The position numbers and the translations under genes are program-made. 54,150 bases of DNA from Myxococcus sp. (GTDB lineage Bacteria > Myxococcota > Myxococcia > Myxococcales > Myxococcaceae), in NCBI GenBank assembly GCA_014879945.1, contig JACSRE010000395.1:1-54150 (forward strand), in the 5' to 3' direction. The stretch's first letter is position 1. Every line of letters begins with the position of its first letter. This document shows, piece after piece, positions 16,283-25,110 of this stretch. A model generated the notes under the pieces. The model ran no database searches. It was not told the origin of the DNA and worked only from the letters and a program-made list of their open reading frames with translations.

Positions 16283-19200
16283 ATGCCGACGCTCAGGTGG
16301 AGTTTGTTCGCCCTTCTCGTGGCGTGCTCGGAGCCGACGGCCGTCCGCGGAACGCCCATCGTCTTCACGGCGCTCCCACGCGCAGAGGCGCCAGCGCAGG
16401 CCGTCGACCGCTCCCGGCCTCGCCATGACGCGCTCGAGACGACCTGGCCTGACGGCTCCGAAGCGGTCGCGCCGCCGACGCCCCACGAGCCCGGCCCCGC
16501 GGTGGGGTTGAACTTCGTGGGCCTGCCCTTCAGCGCCGCGGGGCTGCCCCCCGACACCATGGGCGCGGTCGGGCCCAACCACCTGATGGTGACGCTCAAC
16601 TCCGAGGTGCGGGTGCTGACGAAGGCGGGGACGCCGCTGTCGACGGTGACGCTCGGCGCCTTCTGGACGCCCACGGGCGCCACCGCGCCCTTCGACCCCG
16701 CCGTCGCCTTTCACCCCGGCCTCAACCGCTGGCTCACCATCGCGGTGTCGAACCGGCGCAGCGCCGCGGCGTCACTCCTCATCGGGGTGAGCCAGACGAC
16801 CGACCCGACCGCCGGGTGGAACCTGTTCCGCATCGACGGCGACCCGGGCGACACCACCTGGCCCGACTACCCGCGGCTGGGCTTCAACGGGCAGTGGGCG
16901 GTCGTCGCCGCCAACATGTTCGGCAACCCGACCGGCTCGCCCTTCGTGCAGTCGAAGGTGTTCGTCTTCTCGCTCGCCGACCTGCAGGCCAACCTCGCCG
17001 CGCCCACCGTGCTGACGTCGCCCTTCATCACCCTGGTGCCTGCGCAGGTGTTCGACCCGGCCGCGCCCGACGTGGTGGTGGTCGCCACCGCCAACACGCC
17101 GCTGGGCCTGGGGCTGGCGCTGCCGAGGGTGAGCGGGCCGCTGGGCGCGCCCACCTTGACGGCCTCGACCGCGGCCGCGCGCCTCGCCTCGCCGCTGCCG
17201 TACAGCTTCTCGGTGGTGCCCGCGCCGCAGCTCGGCTCCACCACGCGCGTCGACGGCGTCACCTTCAACAGCTCCGAGACGCAGACCGCCGTGGTGCGGA
17301 ACGGCAGGTTGTTCGCGGCCCACCAGGTCGGCCTGCCGCAGACGAGCCCCACGCGCACCTCGCTCCAGTGGTGGGAGGTAGACACCCAAAGCAACACCCT
17401 CGTCGCCGTCGGCCGGGTCGACGACCCCACGGGCACGCGCGCCTACAGCCACCCGGCGCTCGCGGTGAACCGCGCGGGAGACGTGATGCTCGGCTACACG
17501 CGCTTCGGCACCGACGTCTACCCGTCGGCCGCGTTCTCGCTCCACCTCGCCAACGACCCGCCCGGCTCCCTCCGCGACGAGGTCGTCTTCAAGGCCGGCG
17601 AGGCGCCGTACACCCGCACCGCGCCGACGGTGATTCGCTGGGGCGACTACTCCGCGTCGGCGGTGGACCCGAGCGACGACTGCACCCTGTGGACGATTCA
17701 GGAGTACGCCGCGCTCGCCAACACCTGGGGCACCTGGTGGGCGCAGGTGCCGATGCCAGACCAGCCGCTGCGGCTCTCGGTGCCGCCGGTGGCCCCGGTG
17801 CCTGAAGACAGCGCGCCGGCCTCGGTGTTGGCGACCGCGCTGAGCCGGGTGGTGGCGTGCGTTCGGCCCGCCGCGCCGTTGGTGCTGCACGCGACGGCGC
17901 AGACGCCGACGTTGATGGCCGTCGACGCCGGCGCGCCGACAGGCTCGCTCGCGCCCGTCTCGTGGGCGCTGGTGCCCAACGCCAACGGGCCCGCGGTGCT
18001 GCGGGTGACGCTGGCCGACGGCACGGCCACGACGAGCGCCGACCTCGCGTTCACCGTCACCGAGGTGAACGACCCGCCGGTGGCCGTCGCCGACGTGGCC
18101 ACCCTCGATGAAGACACCGTCACGTTCCTCGGCGTCACGGCGAATGACGCACCCGGCCCGCCGAACGAGTCGACCCAGGTGCTCCGCGTCTCGTCGGTGC
18201 CAGCGACGACGGCGCAGGGCGGGGCGCTGGCCATCGACGGAGGCGTGGTGCGCTACACGCCGCCGCCAGACTTCAACGGCCTCGACTCGTTCACCTACAC
18301 GGTGACCGACGACGGCACGACCAACGGCGTCGCCGCGCCAGCGAGCGCGACGGGCACGGTGTCGCTCACCGTCGCCGCGGTGAACGACCTGCCCAGGCTG
18401 AATCCGCTGACGCGCACCACGCCGGAGGACACCGCCCTCGTGCTGCCCGGCGCGCAGGCCTTCGCGGGCACGCCCGGGCCCGCGGACGAAGCGGCGCAAG
18501 GGCTCTGGCTGGTGGCGGTCGAGGCGAGGACCGACGCCGGCGGCGCCGCGTCGCTCGACGGCGGCGCGCTCGTCTACCTGCCGCCGCCCGACTTCTTCGG
18601 GTTCGACTCGGTGACGGTGACGGTGCGCGACGACGGTGTTCCTCCCGCCGCGGCCACGGTGCGGCTCGACCTTTCGGTCACCCCGGTGAACGACCCGCCG
18701 CTCGCGCGCGAGGACGCGCTCACCGTCGTCGAAGACACGGCGGCGTTCGTGGCCGACTCGATGCTGTTGGCGAACGACTCGCCCGGGCCCCTCGAGAACA
18801 GCCAGGCGCTGCGGGTGGTCGCGTTCGACGGTGGCGGCCGGGCGACGGCCATCGATGGAGGCGTGCGCCTGCAGTGGCCGCCCGACTTCAACGGCGCCGA
18901 GCGCTTCGTCTACCGCGTCGCCGATGACGGCGCCCCGCCGCTCGAAGCCGAGGGGGGGCTGCTCGTGACAGTGACCGAGGTGAACGACGCGCCCGCGCCG
19001 AGGGATGATGACGTCACGGCCTCGGCGCGACAGCCGCTCACGCTCGCGGCCTCGGCGCTCCTCTCGAACGACGCGCCGGGGCCGGCGAACGAGGCGTCGC
19101 AGTCGCTCACCGTCAGCGCCGTCGCCCCACGAAGCCTGAGGGGCGGCACCGTGCAGCTCGCCGGGCGCGACGTCATCTACACGGCGGCGCAGGGCTTCTC

Positions 19201-20032
19201 AGGCGCCGACAGCTTCACCTACGTGGCGATGGACGATGGCACGACCGCAGGCGTGGCGGACCCGCGCTCGACGACCGCCACCGTGCGCGTGACGGTGACC
19301 GACACCAACGAGGCGCCCGTCGCGCGCGACGACCAGGTGCCCGCGCGGGAGGACACGCCCCTCGTCGTCGACGTGCTGGCCAATGACGCCGCCGGGCCGG
19401 CGTTCGAGTCGCTGCAGCGGCTCACGCTGGTGCAGGTGCCGGCGACGAGCGAGCAGGGCGGGGCGCTGCGACACGATGGCGGCGTGGTGTCGTACTCGCC
19501 GCCGCCCGACTTCAACGGGGTCGACCGCTTCAGCTACCGCCTGCGCGACGACGGGCAGACCAACGGCCAGCCCGACCCGAAGGAGGCGATGGCCTCGGTG
19601 ACCCTCACCGTCGCCGCGGTGAACGACGCGCCCAGGCTGGAGCCGGACGTGGCGACGACGGAGCAGGGCACCACGCGGGCGCTCGACGTCGCCGCGCTGC
19701 TCGCCAACGACAGCCCCGGGCCCGCCGATGAGCGCGCGCAGGCGCTGCAGGTGGTGAACGTCGAAGGCGCCACCCTCGACGGCGCGCTCGTTCAGGTGAC
19801 GCCCGCGCCCGGCTTCGTCGGCGTGCTGACGGTGCGCTACACGGCGCGCGATGACGGCCTCACCGATGGGCAGCCCGACCCGCGAACGTCAGAGGGGGTG
19901 CTCGAGGTGACGGTCACCCCGGCGCCCCCGAAGGGCTGTGGTTGTGGCGCGACCGACCTGACGCACCTGGTGCCGTTCGCGGTGCTGCTGCTGGCGCGGC
20001 GCCGCGCGTCCCGCCTGGCGCTGGCGGAGTGA
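16283..20032 (+). CDS. Giant surface lipoprotein: propeller-like head, six cadherin/Ig-like repeats, MYXO-CTERM-type tail
   Basis: The protein has 1249 residues. A lipobox (ALLVAC, Cys13) gives lipid anchoring. Residues about 70-490 have repeated strands and Gly/Asp turns (e.g. GLPPDTMGAVGPNHLMVTLN) and look like a propeller. Six tandem repeats of about 100 residues follow, each opening VND(A/P/L)P or TNEAP, near residues 595, 699, 802, 900, 1007 and 1113. They share DEDT, NDSPGP, YTPPPDFNG and FTYTVTDDG motifs of bacterial Ig-like/cadherin-like domains. The tail has GCGCG, a hydrophobic stretch and RRRASR, a MYXO-CTERM-type signal, so both ends are lipid or membrane directed. It could be an adhesin. 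The ATG at 16283 is chosen over a longer open frame because it gives the lipobox, with GGGGGAG upstream. Confidence 0.85.
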   Translation: MPTLRWSLFALLVACSEPTAVRGTPIVFTALPRAEAPAQAVDRSRPRHDALETTWPDGSEAVAPPTPHEPGPAVGLNFVGLPFSAAGLPPDTMGAVGPNHLMVTLNSEVRVLTKAGTPLSTVTLGAFWTPTGATAPFDPAVAFHPGLNRWLTIAVSNRRSAAASLLIGVSQTTDPTAGWNLFRIDGDPGDTTWPDYPRLGFNGQWAVVAANMFGNPTGSPFVQSKVFVFSLADLQANLAAPTVLTSPFITLVPAQVFDPAAPDVVVVATANTPLGLGLALPRVSGPLGAPTLTASTAAARLASPLPYSFSVVPAPQLGSTTRVDGVTFNSSETQTAVVRNGRLFAAHQVGLPQTSPTRTSLQWWEVDTQSNTLVAVGRVDDPTGTRAYSHPALAVNRAGDVMLGYTRFGTDVYPSAAFSLHLANDPPGSLRDEVVFKAGEAPYTRTAPTVIRWGDYSASAVDPSDDCTLWTIQEYAALANTWGTWWAQVPMPDQPLRLSVPPVAPVPEDSAPASVLATALSRVVACVRPAAPLVLHATAQTPTLMAVDAGAPTGSLAPVSWALVPNANGPAVLRVTLADGTATTSADLAFTVTEVNDPPVAVADVATLDEDTVTFLGVTANDAPGPPNESTQVLRVSSVPATTAQGGALAIDGGVVRYTPPPDFNGLDSFTYTVTDDGTTNGVAAPASATGTVSLTVAAVNDLPRLNPLTRTTPEDTALVLPGAQAFAGTPGPADEAAQGLWLVAVEARTDAGGAASLDGGALVYLPPPDFFGFDSVTVTVRDDGVPPAAATVRLDLSVTPVNDPPLAREDALTVVEDTAAFVADSMLLANDSPGPLENSQALRVVAFDGGGRATAIDGGVRLQWPPDFNGAERFVYRVADDGAPPLEAEGGLLVTVTEVNDAPAPRDDDVTASARQPLTLAASALLSNDAPGPANEASQSLTVSAVAPRSLRGGTVQLAGRDVIYTAAQGFSGADSFTYVAMDDGTTAGVADPRSTTATVRVTVTDTNEAPVARDDQVPAREDTPLVVDVLANDAAGPAFESLQRLTLVQVPATSEQGGALRHDGGVVSYSPPPDFNGVDRFSYRLRDDGQTNGQPDPKEAMASVTLTVAAVNDAPRLEPDVATTEQGTTRALDVAALLANDSPGPADERAQALQVVNVEGATLDGALVQVTPAPGFVGVLTVRYTARDDGLTDGQPDPRTSEGVLEVTVTPAPPKGCGCGATDLTHLVPFAVLLLARRRASRLALAE

Positions 20033-20074
20033 CCTCGAGAACGACGTGACTCGTCATGCAGGGCTCCCGGTTCC

Positions 20075-20296
20075 TCAGCGGGGCTGGCCCCGGAAACGCC
20101 AGGTCGCCGTTCCGGCATCGGAAGGGCCTTCGCGCGAGAGCTCGGGGCAGAACTGGTCGCGAAGCGCAGAGGGCTCACACGCGCAGGCGCTGGTGGCGCT
20201 GGCCGGGCAGTTGGGGACCAGGTCGGAGAGGGTGTCGTGTCGAGCCGGGCGACAAGCCGCAGCCGCGACCAGCGCCGCGGTGAGGGCTCGCTTCAC
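20075..20296 (-). CDS. Small lipoprotein
   Basis: This 73-residue protein begins at a GTG overlapping the previous stop (GTGA). It has a lipobox, VAAAAC, at Cys15. The mature 59 residues contain four further cysteines (PNCP, ACAC, FCPEL), likely paired. It is the last gene of the operon running from 22999 and is easily missed because a longer, wrong frame covers it. No family recognised; the position suggests a role with the AgmX-like protein. Confidence 0.6.
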   Translation of the reverse strand: MKRALTAALVAAAACRPARHDTLSDLVPNCPASATSACACEPSALRDQFCPELSREGPSDAGTATWRFRGQPR

Positions 20297-20817
20297 GGCG
20301 TCTCCGGCGCGGCCGGGTCGAACACGAAGGTGTGCGTCGCTGGTTGAAACGTCTCGGCGCCGGTCGGCACGAAGCGCAGCTCGTCGAACACGTCTTCGAT
20401 GCAGGCGGCCACCCACGGGTTGCCCGTCGACGGCACGCGCACGCCGACGAACCCGCCATCCACCGTCGGCGTGAAGCGCACCTCGAGCTGCCAGACGTCG
20501 CGCTGGTGGGCCTTCTGGTCGCGGAAGCACAGCATCACCTCGGGCGTGACGGCGGCCAGCGGCGCCGCCAGCGCCTTCGGAATGGGCGAGGCCCCTGCCG
20601 CGCCGGCGTCGAGGTGCGGAGCCAGCGCACGCACGGGAGGCGGTGCGGAGACCGGCGCCGTCGTTCGTGTCGGCTCGCGGCCCGGCGGCGGAGTCAGCCT
20701 CGGCGGCTCGGCCCCAACGGCGGGCGCCGGCTCACCAGAGACGAGGAGCGCCAGCACCAGCAGCACGCCGAACGGCACCAGCACCCCCAGCACGATGGCC
20801 AGCTCGCGGCGCCTCAT
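20293..20817 (-). CDS. Membrane-anchored protein with AgmX/TonB-like C-terminal domain
   Basis: A 174-residue protein whose ATG overlaps the GluQ stop (ATGA). It has one N-terminal membrane helix (IVLGVLVPFGVLLVLALLV, residues 8-26), a Pro-rich linker, and a C-terminal domain of about 95 residues. Its pattern, one strand ending LEVRFTPTVDGGFVGV, then a Cys-containing helix (VAACIEDVFDELRF), resembles the AgmX/PglI C-terminal domain of myxobacterial gliding and envelope proteins, distantly TonB-like. It would sit in the inner membrane and reach into the periplasm. Family call is moderate. Confidence 0.7.
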   Translation of the reverse strand: MRRRELAIVLGVLVPFGVLLVLALLVSGEPAPAVGAEPPRLTPPPGREPTRTTAPVSAPPPVRALAPHLDAGAAGASPIPKALAAPLAAVTPEVMLCFRDQKAHQRDVWQLEVRFTPTVDGGFVGVRVPSTGNPWVAACIEDVFDELRFVPTGAETFQPATHTFVFDPAAPETP

Positions 20818-21749
20818 GTGGTTTGCACCAGGGCGTCGAGCTCCTCGTCGTGAACGACCGTGGGCTCCCGGCGCACCTTCGAGAGGGAGAAGCCCGGCAA
20901 CAGCTCCGCCGCGCGACAAGGCGTGCCGTCACCCAGGCCGCTCCACTTCGCCAGCAGGCCGACGAGGGCCTCGGCCGAGACGCCGCGCGCCCGGAGCGCC
21001 GCCGCCGTCAGCGCGCCTTCACGCTTCGCCAGGCGCTTGCCGTCAGGCTGCAGCAGCAGCGGCACGTGCGCGTAGGCGGGCGCCTCGAGGCCGAGCGCGT
21101 CGATCAGCTGGAGCTGCCGCGGCGTCGACGAGAGCAGGTCGTCACCGCGCAGCACGTGCGTCACCCCGGTGGCCGCGTCGTCCACCACCACCGCCAGCTG
21201 GTAGCTGGCCACGCCGTCGGTGCGCTGCACCACGAAGTCACCCACCGCGTGCTCGACGTCCTGCACGAAGGGCCCGTGCAGCGCGTCGTGGAAGCGCACC
21301 ACGCCCGGCGCCACCTTGAAGCGGAGGCTCGCGGTGCGCCCGGCCTTCGGCGTCGCGCCCGCGCGGCAGGTGCCGGGGTAGAGCGGGCCGTCTTCGCCGA
21401 CGTGCGGCGCCGAGGCCGCGCGGGCCACCTCGGCGCGCGAGCAGGTGCAGGGGTAGACGCGGCCGGCCAGGCGCAGTTGCTCGAGCGCCTCACGGTACGC
21501 CTCGGCGCGGCGCGACTGGTGGAGCACCTCGCCGTCCCAGTCGAGGCCGAGGAACTGGAGGTCTTCGAAGAGCCCGGCGACGTGCTCGGGCTTCGAGCGG
21601 TCGGGGTCGAGGTCTTCGATGCGCAACAGGAAGGCGCCGCCGGCGGCGCGCGCGTCGAGCCAGCCCAGCAGGGCGCTGCGCAGGTTGCCCAGGTGCAGGC
21701 GACCCGTGGGGCTGGGGGCGAAGCGGCCGACGTACCGGCGCGCGGTCAC
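20814..21749 (-). CDS. gluQ: Glutamyl-Q tRNA(Asp) synthetase
   Basis: A truncated glutamyl-tRNA synthetase paralogue of 311 residues that activates glutamate and attaches it to queuosine-34 of tRNA(Asp). It has the class I signature (APSPTGRLHLGN, residues 11-22), a KMSKS-like GKRLAKR near 237-243, and zinc ligands Cys101, Cys103, Tyr124 and Cys128 placed as in GluQ. It lacks the anticodon-binding domain of full GltX, and its length fits the GluQ family. It sits third from the end of an operon otherwise devoted to envelope proteins; overlapping starts and stops couple all four genes. Confidence 0.92.
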   Translation of the reverse strand: MTARRYVGRFAPSPTGRLHLGNLRSALLGWLDARAAGGAFLLRIEDLDPDRSKPEHVAGLFEDLQFLGLDWDGEVLHQSRRAEAYREALEQLRLAGRVYPCTCSRAEVARAASAPHVGEDGPLYPGTCRAGATPKAGRTASLRFKVAPGVVRFHDALHGPFVQDVEHAVGDFVVQRTDGVASYQLAVVVDDAATGVTHVLRGDDLLSSTPRQLQLIDALGLEAPAYAHVPLLLQPDGKRLAKREGALTAAALRARGVSAEALVGLLAKWSGLGDGTPCRAAELLPGFSLSKVRREPTVVHDEELDALVQTT

Positions 21750-22999
21750 TTCTTCTTGAGCGGCGCCCGGGGGCCCAGCGGCTTGCGGGGGCCGGCGTCC
21801 TTCACCGGGTCTCTCCCCGCGCCGTCGAGCCCCTCGAGGGCCTCGGCCGCGGCGGCCTTGCCCGGCACCATGCCGTACTTCACCTCGGCCACCTTCACCG
21901 GCTGGCCCAGGAGGTCGAACGAGACGCTGGCCGGCACCTTCACCACCTCGCCCGTCTGACTGCCCTTCTTCGCGACCTCGCCCGCGAGGTTGTAGAACTC
22001 CATGCCGGCGTTGAGCAGCTCGGCGTCGAAGGTGGCGCGCGGCAGGCGGCGCACTTCGTTCGACGCGGCGACGTAGACGAAGCTGTCGAGCATCAGGCCC
22101 TTGCCCGCCTTGGTGGAGAGGCCTCCGAAGATGAGCAGCTCGGTCTGCGCGCCGGCGGCGAGCTCCTTCGCGGCGGCCAGCGCGTCGGCGTCCACCTTGT
22201 TCTGCGCGACGGCGGCCAGCAGGCGCGAGCCCGGGTCCTTCGCGGCGCTGACGGCCTTCACCAGCGCCTGCTTGCCGGCGACGACCTCGATGACGCCACC
22301 CTGGTTCTCGCCGTTGGGGAGCGCGGCGCGCCAGTAGTGCAACCCTGGCGGTACGTCTTTCACCGTCAGCGGGCTGGCGCCCAGGGGCAGGCCGTCGATG
22401 AGCACCGCGGCGTTGCCAGGCGTGGACTCGACGACGAGCTGGCCCTTGTTGCTCTCTTTGACCGCCTTGCGCACGTCGGCCACCACGCGCGAGAAGAGGG
22501 CAGAGGTCGCGGCGAGCGGCAGGTCGCGGTCGGGGGCGAGGCCGAGTGCGGTGGTGAGGCTCTTGAGGCCCTCTTCGTCGCGGCCGGTGTTGTACTGCAC
22601 CGCCGACAGCAGCGCGTGCGCGTCGATGACCTCGGCGATGTCGGTGAGCTCGTCGGCGTTGTCGGCGAAGAGCTTGAGGGCCTTCGTCAGCGCCTCGTCG
22701 GCGAGGCGGAACCTCTTCTTCGCGCGCAGCTCCTTCGCCTCTTCGATGGCCTTGCGGGCCTCGTCGAGCGCGTTGTCGGGCGCGTCGGCGTCTTTCTTCT
22801 TCGCGTCCACCAGCTCGAACTTCTCGGCGCTCTTGAACTCCTGGCTCAACATGCCGACGGCCTTGGTGCTGGCGCGCGGGTTGATGTCAGCCGAGAGCAG
22901 CGCGAAGGGCACCACCGACAGCCTGGGCTTCGTCTCGGCGTCTTGCGCGAGGGCGGGCAGGGCCAGCAGGAGCGAGAGGGCTGGGAGCAAGCGGAGCAT
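21746..22999 (-). CDS. Secreted PEGA-domain protein with TPR-like helices
   Basis: The protein has 417 residues. A signal peptide (LPALSLLLALPALA) precedes a beta segment (PRLSVVPFALLSADINPRA), then Lys/Ala-rich helices from about 60 to 165 that look like TPR helices. A PEGA domain at about 192-240 carries NAAVLIDGLPLGASPL. The C-terminus (PRKPLGPRAPLKKK) is strongly basic. Such proteins work at the envelope and often bind partners. I chose the ATG at 22999 for the signal peptide; upstream in-frame codons look spurious. The stop overlaps the GluQ start (GTGA), so this is the operon's first gene. Confidence 0.83.
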   Translation of the reverse strand: MLRLLPALSLLLALPALAQDAETKPRLSVVPFALLSADINPRASTKAVGMLSQEFKSAEKFELVDAKKKDADAPDNALDEARKAIEEAKELRAKKRFRLADEALTKALKLFADNADELTDIAEVIDAHALLSAVQYNTGRDEEGLKSLTTALGLAPDRDLPLAATSALFSRVVADVRKAVKESNKGQLVVESTPGNAAVLIDGLPLGASPLTVKDVPPGLHYWRAALPNGENQGGVIEVVAGKQALVKAVSAAKDPGSRLLAAVAQNKVDADALAAAKELAAGAQTELLIFGGLSTKAGKGLMLDSFVYVAASNEVRRLPRATFDAELLNAGMEFYNLAGEVAKKGSQTGEVVKVPASVSFDLLGQPVKVAEVKYGMVPGKAAAAEALEGLDGAGRDPVKDAGPRKPLGPRAPLKKK

Positions 23000-23134
23000 G
23001 ACGGTGCTCCTACACGACTTTGCAGGGGTGGTGCACGAGGTTCGGGGCTGATCCATGTGCGGAGGGAACGTCCGCGGCGACGCTGCTGTTCAACGCGTGG
23101 TGCCTGCTCGACGGAGGAGGCCGCGGAGCGCGCG

Positions 23135-23428
23135 CTACAGCAGGCCGTCGCACTCGGGCGGCTTGGGAGCGCCGCAGGCCTGGCCCAGCAGCGCGCGCGC
23201 GCAGGCGGCCTTCTTCTGGGCGCGGCCCGACTCGACCTCGACGCGCTTGCTCGTCTCCTGGCACTGCTTCGACACGGCCTCGCAGCGCTGCTTGCCGTCC
23301 TTCTGGCAGCTGGTGGCGTGGCACTGCGCGCCCGCCCACAAGTCGCAGAGCCACCGCTCGCTGTAGGTGTTCGGCCGGGTGCCTGACGACGTCGAGACCA
23401 GGAGGGAGGCGGCGAAGGCGATCAACAT
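23135..23428 (-). CDS. Small secreted cysteine-rich protein
   Basis: A 97-residue protein with a signal peptide (MLIAFAASLLVSTSSG) and nine cysteines in the mature part, several in helical spacing (CQKDGKQRCEAVSKQC, CARALLGQAC). That suggests a disulphide-stapled helical hairpin. It is divergent from the cyclase gene (80-base gap) and not part of the downstream PEGA operon (135-base gap). No family recognised. Signal peptide and regular cysteines argue that it is real. Confidence 0.65.
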   Translation of the reverse strand: MLIAFAASLLVSTSSGTRPNTYSERWLCDLWAGAQCHATSCQKDGKQRCEAVSKQCQETSKRVEVESGRAQKKAACARALLGQACGAPKPPECDGLL

Positions 23429-23508
23429 GTGCGTCAGCCTACCCCGGTTCGCGGCGAGGTGAAGTTCTCGGCCGCCGCGCCCGCCATGCTACCCTCGGGT
23501 GTGTGCCG

Positions 23509-25110
23509 ATGGACGACCTGACGCTCGAGGAGCTGAAGTACCTGCGGGAGCTGTCCCGCACCGTCGACGATCTGCTGGAAGAGTCGCTCAAGCACCGCGA
23601 GAGCCTCGAGCGCACCTTCACGCGGCTGTTCCCGCCGGTGATGCACCTGGCCGGCGCGCGCGGCATGGCCGTCACCACCCTCGACGAAGAGCTCGTCTCG
23701 ACGACGTTCTCTCACGGCGAGTTCGACGGCGTCTTCCCCGGCACCCTGCTGACCGGCAGCCGCTGGGGCGTGCGCAAGCTCGAGTCGGGCCACACCCTGG
23801 TCTCTCAGCAGCTCGACGTGGTGGGCATGGTGGTGGGCTCCATCGGCATGTTGTTCGAGGGCGACCGCACGCATGACGCCGCGAAGCTGGCGCGCGCGCT
23901 CGAGACCGTCGCCGAAGAGCTCGACACGGTGCTGGCCTCGGTTCAGACGGCCGCCGAGAAGCACACCCTGCTCGTCACCATCAACACCTACCTGGCCAAC
24001 CGCGTCTTCGAGGTCGGCATGGACGGCGCGGTGCGGGCGCTGTGCGAGAAGGTGAAGCTCCCGGGCTTCTTGCTGCTCTACCGCGACGCCGTCGAGTCGG
24101 GGGCGCTGCACTACCGCATGTACAAGTACGGCCAGCTCGAGCACGCCTCGAACGGCCGGCGCTTCACCACCCTCGACGACGCGATTCGCCAGTTCGGCCC
24201 CAACCTCGTCACCCCGCACGACAAGCACCTCGCGCGCGTGCTGGGCGAGCGCAAGGCCGTCGAGACGGTGTTGATCAGCGGCGTCGGCGACACCCACGCG
24301 CTGGGCAAGATCATGGTGTGGAGCGGCGGCGACGGCTTCTCGGCGTACACGGTCGATCTGCTGCGCCTGCTGGCCTCGACGCTGTCGCAGCGGCTCATCG
24401 ACTACAACCGCGAGCGCATTCACCTCTCGCAGTTCTTCTCGGCCTCGGCCATCGACGAGCTGATCAAAGACCCCGACTACGAGCGCCGCTACCTGCAGGC
24501 GCGCGCCGAGCCGGTGGGCATTCTCTTCGCCGACATCAACGGCTTCACCCGCATCTGCGAGCAGGTGCTGGAGCGGCCCGAGCGCATCGGCAAGTTCGTG
24601 GACGACTGGTCGGCCGAGGCGGTGCGCATTCTCCACCGGCACGGCGGGGTGTTCGACAAGATGGTCGGCGACTGCGTCATCGGCCTGTTCGGCCCGCCCT
24701 TCTTCAAGGACCAGCAGGGGCAGCGCTCGGTCAACGCCATCAAGGCCGCGCTCGAGATTCAGGCGTTCACCAAAGACACCATGAGCGCGCACCCTGAGAT
24801 CAGCCGGCTCTCCGAGATCCTCAAGGTGCCGGGCCTCGGCGTGGCCATCGGCGTCAACCTGGCGCTGAGCTTCTGCGGCCTCTTCGGCCCCAACCGCAAC
24901 TACACCAGCTTCTCGACCGGCATGAACCAGACGGCGCGGCTGCAGGCGCTGGGCAGCTTCCGCGAGACCCTGGTGATGAGAGAGGCGTGGGAAGCGGCGA
25001 CGGCGATCAACGACCCGGCGCTCGCGAAGGTCACCGTCGGCGAGCTGGTCGAGACGCCGGTGAAGAACGTGGCCCAGCCGCTGCGCTACTACCGCCTCAA
25101 CGTCGGCTAA
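23509..25110 (+). CDS. Class III adenylate cyclase with N-terminal GAF-like region
   Basis: A 533-residue soluble signalling enzyme predicted to make cyclic AMP. Residues about 1-140 are partly coiled coil; about 145-300 look like a GAF sensor (AVRALCEKVKLPGFLLLYRD). The cyclase domain (about 325-533) keeps both metal aspartates, Asp342 (FADINGFT) and Asp388 (KMVGDCVIG), the adenine-selecting Lys384 and Thr466, and the transition-state Asn473 and Arg477 (MNQTARL). All catalytic positions are present, so activity is expected. The ATG at 23509 is chosen; a GTG two codons upstream is also possible. Its stop overlaps the convergent propeller gene. Confidence 0.9.
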   Translation: MDDLTLEELKYLRELSRTVDDLLEESLKHRESLERTFTRLFPPVMHLAGARGMAVTTLDEELVSTTFSHGEFDGVFPGTLLTGSRWGVRKLESGHTLVSQQLDVVGMVVGSIGMLFEGDRTHDAAKLARALETVAEELDTVLASVQTAAEKHTLLVTINTYLANRVFEVGMDGAVRALCEKVKLPGFLLLYRDAVESGALHYRMYKYGQLEHASNGRRFTTLDDAIRQFGPNLVTPHDKHLARVLGERKAVETVLISGVGDTHALGKIMVWSGGDGFSAYTVDLLRLLASTLSQRLIDYNRERIHLSQFFSASAIDELIKDPDYERRYLQARAEPVGILFADINGFTRICEQVLERPERIGKFVDDWSAEAVRILHRHGGVFDKMVGDCVIGLFGPPFFKDQQGQRSVNAIKAALEIQAFTKDTMSAHPEISRLSEILKVPGLGVAIGVNLALSFCGLFGPNRNYTSFSTGMNQTARLQALGSFRETLVMREAWEAATAINDPALAKVTVGELVETPVKNVAQPLRYYRLNVG

